Origin: PGYR01 sp041595255 | GTDB taxonomy: Bacteria; Bacteroidota; Ignavibacteria; Kapaibacteriales; UBA2268 | Reading direction: 5' to 3' | DNA: 15,652 nucleotides | Assembly: GCA_041595255.1 (NCBI GenBank) | Contig: JBFHKR010000059.1 | Coordinates: 1 to 15,652 of the forward strand | Program-made: the position numbers and the translations under genes | The notes under the pieces: generated by a model | What the model saw: only the letters and a program-made list of their open reading frames with translations | What the model was told of the DNA's origin: nothing | Database searches by the model: none | Shown: in pieces, positions 8,580 through 14,659 of the stretch | How positions within the stretch are numbered: position 1 is the stretch's first letter | Layout: the number at the start of each line of letters is the position of its first letter

Positions 8580-9676
8580 TTTAATTTCGCTAATACGTTT
8601 TCAAATACTTCTATTGCTCTATCAGTTTGTGCGTCTGTGCCTGAGTTAATTCTAATACAATTGGGAAGCCCAAACATACCTAATGGTCTTACTACAAAAC
8701 CTTGTTCTAGCGATTCGGCTGCAAATTTATTCGCTGTATCACCATCTTTTAGTTCTATCATTGTGAAATTCGCTTTGCCATCTGTATGTTTTATACCAGC
8801 ATTGCCGAAAAACTCTTTCAATTTAGCTAAATTTCTCTTATTTGTATCTATTGTTCTTTCTATGAATTCTGAATCTTCGAGTGCAGCAACTGCTGCTTTT
8901 TGTGCTAATATATTTGGTTCAAAAGGTAATTTAACCCTATACATATAGTCTATTAGTTCTTTGGGGCCAAAGGCGAATCCAACTCGAATGCCTGCTAATC
9001 CGTAGGATTTCGACATTGTTCTTAGTACGATTAGATTACTGCATTCGTAATCTAGACCATTAGGACAATCGTCGTACTCACCAGAGTAAGCATAGTATGC
9101 CTCATCTAATACAACTAATACGTCAGTTGGTACTTCTTTCATGAATTCTTCGAATTCACTTTTTGTAGCCATAACTCCAGTCGGATTATTAGGGTTTGCC
9201 AAGTAAATAATTCGGGTGCTACGACCTATTTCTTTGAGCATAGCTTTCAGATCATAAGAATAATCTGATTTCAAAGGTACTTTGACTATAGTTCTATTTA
9301 GTTTATTAGCATTCACAAAAGCACCAATAAACGTAGCATCAGCCATTATTATCTCCTGACCTTCCACTGTGAATGCTTTGAAAACATCCGCTATGATAGA
9401 ATCAGAACCACTGCCAGTGATAATACATTCTGGTGGCTTATTGAAATGTTTTGATATAGCATTAACCAAATCTGGAGCAGAGGGGTTTGGATAAACAGCT
9501 ATGTCTTCGATACTATTTTTTATCGCCTTTATTGCTAAGGGTGAAGCTCCTAAAGGATTTTCATTAGACGCTAGATTTACTAGCTTCTTGAAATCTTCTC
9601 TAGAGATTTGTTTACCTACTTGATTGCCAGATTTATATGGTTTTAATACTTTTATATGGTCAGGAATATGAATCAT
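8576..9676 (-). CDS. hisC: HisC-like PLP aminotransferase (histidinol-phosphate or aromatic)
   Basis: Fold-type I, class I/II aminotransferase of the HisC family, 366 residues, cytoplasmic. It has LASNENPLGASP (35-46), YPNPSAPDL (62-70), GSGSDSI (88-94), NPNNPTG (161-167), DEAYYAY (191-197), the PLP lysine Lys223 in TMSKSYGLAGIRVG, and CIRINSGT near the C-terminus with the expected carboxylate-binding Arg. HisC enzymes usually have a TFxMY-type segment whose Tyr contacts substrate phosphate; here it reads ATFIGAF (114-120), with no Tyr. The gene overlaps the stop of kmo by one base and the lipoprotein start by four. No other histidine gene is present. It could therefore be a HisC, an aromatic aminotransferase, or a kynurenine/3-hydroxykynurenine aminotransferase. 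The family is certain, the substrate is not. Confidence 0.85.
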   Translation of the reverse strand: MIHIPDHIKVLKPYKSGNQVGKQISREDFKKLVNLASNENPLGASPLAIKAIKNSIEDIAVYPNPSAPDLVNAISKHFNKPPECIITGSGSDSIIADVFKAFTVEGQEIIMADATFIGAFVNANKLNRTIVKVPLKSDYSYDLKAMLKEIGRSTRIIYLANPNNPTGVMATKSEFEEFMKEVPTDVLVVLDEAYYAYSGEYDDCPNGLDYECSNLIVLRTMSKSYGLAGIRVGFAFGPKELIDYMYRVKLPFEPNILAQKAAVAALEDSEFIERTIDTNKRNLAKLKEFFGNAGIKHTDGKANFTMIELKDGDTANKFAAESLEQGFVVRPLGMFGLPNCIRINSGTDAQTDRAIEVFENVLAKLK

Positions 9677-11016
9677 TATGTTTTTATATTTTTATTTATG
9701 AGTTCTAAAATTTCGTCAGATGTTTTACCAATGTGTTCACCTTTATCTATCAAATCAAGTAAAAACTCATCTTGTAGTTCTCCTCTTTTCTTTGCTTCTG
9801 CATAACCAATATTATCGCAGAAAGTTACAAGTGAGTACTTAGAATTATAGTCAGTTGTCTTTTCCAAATCTACTTCTATGTCTCTTTTGATTTGGAAATC
9901 CTTGTGAGCTACATGGTCTCTCATCTCATAGTAATTCTGTACTGCTAGATCTCCTATTGCATCGGCATTTGCTTTTCGAACTTGCTCAAATTCCGTATAA
10001 GTAAGACCAAAGTCATCATTATGCTTGTCGAGCAATTCGTCCAAAACTCTACAATCTTCGAATGATGCGTTCATTCCTTGTCCATAAAAAGGTACGACAG
10101 CATGTGCTGCATCACCTATTAGTAGTGCTTTATCTTCAATCGCCCAAGGGAAACATTTTATAGTTCCTAACTTATCGTGAGGATTAGTAAAGAAATCTTC
10201 CATAAGTGTAGGCATGTGTTGTAAAGCGTCAGGGAAGTATTCCTCAAAAAACGATTGTACCTTCTCCTCGCTATCCAAATCTTCGAAGCCATTCTTACCT
10301 TCGAACGGCATAAAAAGTGTACAAGTGAAACTACCATCAAGGTTAGGTAATGCTATCATCATAAATGTACCGCGTGGCCATATATGAAGTGCATCGTTAG
10401 CTATTCTGAATCCACCATCAGAAGTAGGGGGGATTACTAGCTCTTTGTATCCATGGTCCAAGAACTGCTGCGAAAAGTTAAATCTGCGAATACCACCTAG
10501 TTGGTATGCCAATCTTACGTAGCTACCACCACCATCTGCACCGATTATAGTTTCGAAATTAACTTTTTTTAACTCTTTAGCTTCATTTTCTAATGTTATA
10601 ATATTATTGTCAAAATCTATTCTTTTGCACCCAACACCAAATTCGAATGTAACTTTACCAGTTGCTTCGGCAGCGTCCATTAACTTCATATTAAGTCCAC
10701 CACGAGATACAGAATTTATGTGGTCGCCTTCGCGTCCACTATATGGCTGTAGTGATTTATCCCCATTTATACTGTGGATTAATCTGCCTTTCATTGGCAT
10801 CACTTCTTTCATTATAAGTTCGTCTATTCCAGCTCTTTTTAGTGCAGAGATTCCTCTATCAGAGAGAGCCAAATTTATAGAACGCCCTGCTGAGATTTCT
10901 TCTTTTCGCATATCTGGACGCTTTTCGAATACTGTTACTTTGTATCCACGATTAGCAAACATCAGAGCAGAAAGTGAACCTGCAAGCCCAGCACCTATTA
11001 TCGTTATTTCTTTCAT
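9676..11016 (-). CDS. kmo: Kynurenine 3-monooxygenase
   Basis: FAD- and NADPH-dependent hydroxylase converting L-kynurenine to 3-hydroxykynurenine, 446 residues. FAD motifs are IIGAGLAGSLSALMFANRG (6-24), GADGGGS (159-165) and LLIGDAAHAVVPFYGQGMN (298-316). Family-specific stretches closely match animal KMO: SVSRGGLN (102-109), HGYKELVIPP (188-197), LHIWPRGTFMMIALPN (210-225), FTCTLFMPFEG (230-240) and NYYEMRDHV (361-369). The substrate-carboxylate Arg (human Arg85) is Arg105. The position 14 residues later, Tyr99 in human, appears to be Thr119. There is no C-terminal membrane helix of the eukaryotic kind, so the protein should be soluble. It starts six bases after kynU, with no clear Shine-Dalgarno site. 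Confidence 0.96.
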   Translation of the reverse strand: MKEITIIGAGLAGSLSALMFANRGYKVTVFEKRPDMRKEEISAGRSINLALSDRGISALKRAGIDELIMKEVMPMKGRLIHSINGDKSLQPYSGREGDHINSVSRGGLNMKLMDAAEATGKVTFEFGVGCKRIDFDNNIITLENEAKELKKVNFETIIGADGGGSYVRLAYQLGGIRRFNFSQQFLDHGYKELVIPPTSDGGFRIANDALHIWPRGTFMMIALPNLDGSFTCTLFMPFEGKNGFEDLDSEEKVQSFFEEYFPDALQHMPTLMEDFFTNPHDKLGTIKCFPWAIEDKALLIGDAAHAVVPFYGQGMNASFEDCRVLDELLDKHNDDFGLTYTEFEQVRKANADAIGDLAVQNYYEMRDHVAHKDFQIKRDIEVDLEKTTDYNSKYSLVTFCDNIGYAEAKKRGELQDEFLLDLIDKGEHIGKTSDEILELINKNIKT

Positions 11017-11022
11017 ATAGTT

Positions 11023-12291
11023 TTAGTTTTTAGTCAATGTCTTTTTTAGAATATCCGAAAATTTATAACAATCTTCATAAGAATTATATAATGGCACAGG
11101 TGCTACCCTAATTACATCTGGTTCACGCCAATCCGAAATTATATTCTGTTTTGTTAATTCTTCGAATAATGATTTATCAGCATTTTTTACTCGTATCGAA
11201 AGCTGACAACCTCTCTGGGTTTCGTCAGACGGAGTAATGATTTCTATAGTATCTTTGCCTAGCGAATTAACTAACTGCTCTAAATAGCCAGTTAGCATCT
11301 TGGTTTTGATATTCAGTTTTTCCAGTCCAACTTCCTCGAATATATCTAGTGAGGCATTAAGTGCTGCTAGCTGAAATATCGGAGGATTCGATAGTTGCCA
11401 TCCTTCGGCTGTTCGAATACCATCAAATTCGCGTCCCATAAGGAACCGAGTCTTTTTGTTTTGTCCCCACCATCCTTCGAATCGAGGTAAATCTTTTTCC
11501 AAATGTTTTTCATGTACGAATATACCAGCTATACCGCCTGGACCTGAATTCAAGTATTTGTAACTACACCATGCTGCGAAATCTATTCCCCAATCATGTA
11601 GTTTCAGATGGATATTTCCTGCGGCGTGAGCCAAGTCGAACCCAGCTACTATGTTATTCTTGTGTGCTATTTCTGTGATTGCTTTCATATCGAAGAGTTG
11701 ACCAGTGTAATAATTTACACCACCTAGCATAATTAGGGCTATCTCGTCTGATTGATTTTCTAATACAGATTTAATATCCTCTATCCTAATAGTGTGTTCA
11801 CCTTCTCTTGCTTTCAGATAGATTAAGTCCGTATCGGGGTTACCACCGTGGAATTCTATCTGACTTTTTACAGCATATACATCCGAAGGGAAAGCATCAT
11901 ATTCGATTACTATCTTTCTTTTCTTTCCTTCTGGTCTGTAAAATGACACCATTAGAAAATGCAAATTAGCAGTTAAACTATTCATAGCTACTACTTCTTC
12001 GGGTTTTGCTCCTACTACTCTAGCAAGCTTTTCAGTAACTATTTCGTGGTAGGGCATCCAAGGATTTTTCGCCTCGAAGTGTCCATCTACTCCATATTTT
12101 GCCCAATCGTCCAACTCTTGATTTATATATTCACGAGTAGATTTGGGCTGTAATCCAAGTGAATTACCGGTGAAATATAATTTCTTATCACCATTACTAT
12201 CTAGTGGAAAATGGAATCGGTTACGGTATTCTCGTAGTTCATCGTTTTTATCTAAATTTTGTGCGTATTCTAAGCTAAAAAAATCGCTCAT
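11023..12291 (-). CDS. kynU: Kynureninase
   Basis: PLP enzyme cleaving 3-hydroxykynurenine (or kynurenine) to 3-hydroxyanthranilate (or anthranilate) plus alanine, 422 residues, cytoplasmic. The PLP site is FDLAHAAGN (218-226, Asp219 and His222) and WCSYKYLNSGPGG (241-253, Lys245). Other hallmarks are TGNSLGLQPKS (41-51), NSLTANLHFLMVSFYRP (104-120), SNPPIFQL and RVAPVPLYNSYED near the C-terminus. Similarity to the human enzyme is visible along nearly the whole length. The ATG overlaps the stop of the cyclase-family gene (ATGA) and has GGAG six bases upstream. Together with kmo next door, the likely product is 3-hydroxyanthranilate, but the preferred substrate is inferred from context. Confidence 0.97.
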   Translation of the reverse strand: MSDFFSLEYAQNLDKNDELREYRNRFHFPLDSNGDKKLYFTGNSLGLQPKSTREYINQELDDWAKYGVDGHFEAKNPWMPYHEIVTEKLARVVGAKPEEVVAMNSLTANLHFLMVSFYRPEGKKRKIVIEYDAFPSDVYAVKSQIEFHGGNPDTDLIYLKAREGEHTIRIEDIKSVLENQSDEIALIMLGGVNYYTGQLFDMKAITEIAHKNNIVAGFDLAHAAGNIHLKLHDWGIDFAAWCSYKYLNSGPGGIAGIFVHEKHLEKDLPRFEGWWGQNKKTRFLMGREFDGIRTAEGWQLSNPPIFQLAALNASLDIFEEVGLEKLNIKTKMLTGYLEQLVNSLGKDTIEIITPSDETQRGCQLSIRVKNADKSLFEELTKQNIISDWREPDVIRVAPVPLYNSYEDCYKFSDILKKTLTKN

Positions 12292-13097
12292 TTTTTCTCC
12301 AATTTGAATAATAGGGGCGTTGATGGTGCTGCATCTGATAAAAATGGAGGTATTTGTATATCCAATAGATAATAACCATCGGCTATCTTATCATCTGCAT
12401 AAATAAATTCTGTTACAGTCTTATTAACTGTATCTGGGTTTATTTCTCTGTCATCACCTACCTGCCAGAAATTCTTGTGATTCATCATCAAACCATCGTC
12501 ATAAAGACGGTCTATGGACGGCAAATCTACTAATAGATTGCTAATGCCAAGCTCTAATATGTATTCCATAGCGTCTTTCGAAAAGTATGCTGGAACATCG
12601 TCATAATTATCTGAAAGTTTTTTATCAGTATTAGGTAATGTCCTTACTATAAGCGAATCAAGTTCATTTATATAAAACTTACTAACTTCTTTTTCGAGTA
12701 ATTCTCTTGTAATTAGTAAATCACCATTTTCTAAAGTGTAGTTATAATGATGTGCATGATCGTCAGCTATTATTGGCTTTATACTTATTAGTAATGCTGT
12801 TGATATTCTTTTAAAATCCGTATTTGCAATATGTGCTCTTTCGCGAGTAATATGCCCTATGCATTCGGTATGAGTACCATTGCAATGCGGTGTTAGTTCA
12901 ATAGTCTCAAAATTACACGAGCCACCTAGTCTTATATCCCCGACAAAAATACCGTCCTTATAAGGTCTGCTCTGAGCGTGTGGTACATCGTAAGTATTTG
13001 GTTGCTTACCTAGGAAGTCTAGCGGAATAGCTATACTTATTGGCTTAGATAAGTCTGCACTATACAAGTGGTCATTTATATGGAATTGAGATATCAT
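12288..13097 (-). CDS. Cyclase-family hydrolase, probable kynurenine formamidase
   Basis: Metal-dependent hydrolase of the cyclase/KynB superfamily, 269 residues, longer than the roughly 210 of classical KynB. Its proposed role is hydrolysis of N-formylkynurenine to kynurenine and formate. The metal-binding segment is PHCNGTHTECIGH (70-82). Compared with the usual HxGTHxDxPxH, the first His (71) is one residue further from the GTH triplet, the Asp is Glu78, and Pro is Ile80. The C-terminal part has LLVDLPSIDRLYDDG and HKNFWQV. The formamidase role rests on its position: it directly precedes kynU (4-base overlap) and follows coaD by two bases. No Shine-Dalgarno site is evident. It may instead act on a different cyclic or amide substrate. 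Confidence 0.82.
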   Translation of the reverse strand: MISQFHINDHLYSADLSKPISIAIPLDFLGKQPNTYDVPHAQSRPYKDGIFVGDIRLGGSCNFETIELTPHCNGTHTECIGHITRERAHIANTDFKRISTALLISIKPIIADDHAHHYNYTLENGDLLITRELLEKEVSKFYINELDSLIVRTLPNTDKKLSDNYDDVPAYFSKDAMEYILELGISNLLVDLPSIDRLYDDGLMMNHKNFWQVGDDREINPDTVNKTVTEFIYADDKIADGYYLLDIQIPPFLSDAAPSTPLLFKLEKK

Positions 13098-13099
13098 AA

Positions 13100-13579
13100 T
13101 TAGTATCCGAATTTCTCTTTTAATTTTTGCTCTACTACCTTAGGTACAAACTCCGAAACGTTTTGCTTATAACGAGCAATCTCACGGATAATACTCGAAT
13201 TCAAGTAAGTATATTTTTCGTGAGGCATAAGGAAAACTGTCTGCAATTCTGGTTGCATTTTCCTATTCATCAATGCGATTTGCATCTCATACTCGAAGTC
13301 GGTAACCGAACGTAGCCCTCTGATAATAGCTGTAGCACCAACCGAAACGGCATAATCTACTATCAACCCACTGTGGAATGCCACATTTACACTATCTTCG
13401 TGAGCCAAGCTTGTTTGCACCATCTCTAACCGCTCCTCTTGTGTGAAGAGGCTGCTTTTCTTGGAATTAATACCTATAACTACATAAACCTTATCGAATA
13501 CTTTAGCAGCGCGCTCGATAACGTCTATATGCCCGTTGGTAATTGGGTCAAAGGAACCTGGGTAAATTGCAATTTTCAT
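13100..13579 (-). CDS. coaD: Phosphopantetheine adenylyltransferase
   Basis: Cytoplasmic enzyme of coenzyme A synthesis, transferring AMP from ATP to 4'-phosphopantetheine to give dephospho-CoA. It has 159 residues, the standard length. Nucleotidyltransferase motifs are YPGSFDPITNGH (6-17, with the TxGH site), FHSGLIVDYA (68-77), IIRGLRSVTDFEYEMQ (85-100) and NSSIIREIARY (127-137). It is the first gene of the seven-gene minus-strand operon, preceded by a TATATTTG promoter element, and is followed after two bases by the kynurenine block. No Shine-Dalgarno site is evident at its ATG. Confidence 0.98.
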   Translation of the reverse strand: MKIAIYPGSFDPITNGHIDVIERAAKVFDKVYVVIGINSKKSSLFTQEERLEMVQTSLAHEDSVNVAFHSGLIVDYAVSVGATAIIRGLRSVTDFEYEMQIALMNRKMQPELQTVFLMPHEKYTYLNSSIIREIARYKQNVSEFVPKVVEQKLKEKFGY

Positions 13580-13609
13580 AGAAGCATAGTTTGTTAGTTT
13601 TATCTATAA

Positions 13610-13617
13610 CAAATATA
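13610..13617 (-). promoter_or_regulatory. Bacteroidetes-type -7 promoter element for the coaD-kyn operon
   Basis: On the minus strand 13617 to 13610 reads TATATTTG, an exact TAnnTTTG match, 30 bases before the coaD ATG. A C/T-rich stretch, not a TTG, occupies the -33 region. It is the only promoter-like element found upstream of the seven tightly joined genes. Confidence 0.5.
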
Positions 13618-13705
13618 CTAAATTTTTAGGAGAAAAAGGAAAGGGGGGAATAACTGAAAAATATAGTTTTCAAATATTAATTTCTTTGATTATTTTGTGT
13701 GAGTA

Positions 13706-13733
13706 TTGATGTTGAAGTATTCTTAATTATAAT
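13706..13733 (+). promoter_or_regulatory. Sigma70-like promoter of the serine protease gene
   Basis: TTGATG (13706-13711) is separated by 16 bases from a perfect TATAAT (13728-13733). Transcription would start near 13740, leaving a leader of about 19 bases before the ATG at 13759. This is the classical -35/-10 layout rather than the TAnnTTTG type seen on the opposite strand of the same intergenic region. Confidence 0.5.
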
Positions 13734-13750
13734 CAAGTGAATTTAATACA

Positions 13751-13756
13751 GAGGAG
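13751..13756 (+). promoter_or_regulatory. Strong ribosome binding site of the protease gene
   Basis: GAGGAG lies two bases before the ATG at 13759. It is one of the strongest purine-rich sites in the window, although the spacing is short. It supports this ATG as the start. Confidence 0.55.
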
Positions 13757-13758
13757 TT

Positions 13759-14625
13759 ATGAAAATTTTAATTATTTTATTCTTATCTATAAACACCATC
13801 TTTGCTGGTATATATAGATCAGATGTTGACGTAAATGAACTAATCGAATTAGCTAATCAAGAAAAGTTTGATTGTGTCGGAACAATTAAGTCTGTTAATC
13901 AAATATTTGGAGCAACTTGTGTCGCTGTTTCAGAAAACATTGTTATAACTAATGGACATGTACTAACAGAAGTAAAAACAGAACCAGATACAATGGAGTT
14001 TAACGGACAGCGTGTTATAGTTTACCAACCAGTCTCGGAAAGGTGGGTTACTCCTTCTGAAGTAAGTGTTGAGTTAGTGGGTAAAACTTACTCTGTAAAA
14101 CAGATAATAATTCATCCTGATTATCTCGATACTAATAGTCGAGAAATAGATCTAGCGATTATAATTACGAATGAGAAAATAAAAGGTGTCAGTTTCCCTA
14201 AGTTTTATAATGCTGAATTACAACTTGGTAAAGAAGTAATTGGTGTTGGGTATGGCGCATCAGGTACAGCAAATGACCCAGTTTCCGTATCCTCAAAAGG
14301 TGAAAAAATTTATGGCACAAATACTTTAGATAGTATAAGAACTATTAAGAATGAATATAAAGTATTTTACACTGATTTTGATAGTGATGATGATTGTTGT
14401 AACGTAATAGGTTCAGGTAATCAAACCACATATGAGTTTTGCTCAGCTGGCGGAGATAGTGGTAGTCCATATTTTATAATGGAGAATGACGAATTGTTTT
14501 TAGTTGGGATACTATTCAGTGGGAATTATCATATTGATAATATACAGAAAGGATACTATTATGGTTCGACGAGTGGAGTTATTGAAATAAAGAATTTTAC
14601 TAACTGGATAGATGAGTACAAATAA
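13759..14625 (+). CDS. Secreted trypsin-like serine protease
   Basis: Predicted exported chymotrypsin-fold (S1-type) peptidase, 288 residues. A signal peptide (about 1-16, ending TIFA) leads to the mature protein. The catalytic triad is visible: His67 in VITNGHVL (the usual TAAHC is altered and its Cys is missing), Asp131 in EIDLAII, and Ser234 in CSAGGDSGSP (228-237). Cys54 matches the Cys that normally pairs with the lost one, so that disulfide should be absent. The mature part has five Cys, including adjacent Cys213-Cys214 in a DSDDDCC loop before the active serine. The residue six before Ser234 is Cys228 rather than Asp, so trypsin-like Arg/Lys specificity is doubtful. There is no obvious propeptide. 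The gene stands alone, divergent from coaD, with its own promoter. Substrate unknown. Confidence 0.87.
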   Translation: MKILIILFLSINTIFAGIYRSDVDVNELIELANQEKFDCVGTIKSVNQIFGATCVAVSENIVITNGHVLTEVKTEPDTMEFNGQRVIVYQPVSERWVTPSEVSVELVGKTYSVKQIIIHPDYLDTNSREIDLAIIITNEKIKGVSFPKFYNAELQLGKEVIGVGYGASGTANDPVSVSSKGEKIYGTNTLDSIRTIKNEYKVFYTDFDSDDDCCNVIGSGNQTTYEFCSAGGDSGSPYFIMENDELFLVGILFSGNYHIDNIQKGYYYGSTSGVIEIKNFTNWIDEYK

Positions 14626-14659
14626 TTAAATATTCAATGAATATACATCTTTGCGTCTC

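Noticed and set aside
10607..11020. 137-residue open frame antisense to kmo
   Set aside because: It lies wholly opposite a strongly conserved KMO N-terminus, has no family motifs or promoter, and is explained by codon composition of the real gene. The same applies to the other antisense frames in polA, maf, hisC and the TPR gene.
14630..14644. ATATTCAATGAATAT inverted repeat between converging genes
   Set aside because: A short AT-only hairpin (six or seven base pairs) with no following T run; too weak to call a terminator, although its position would suit one.
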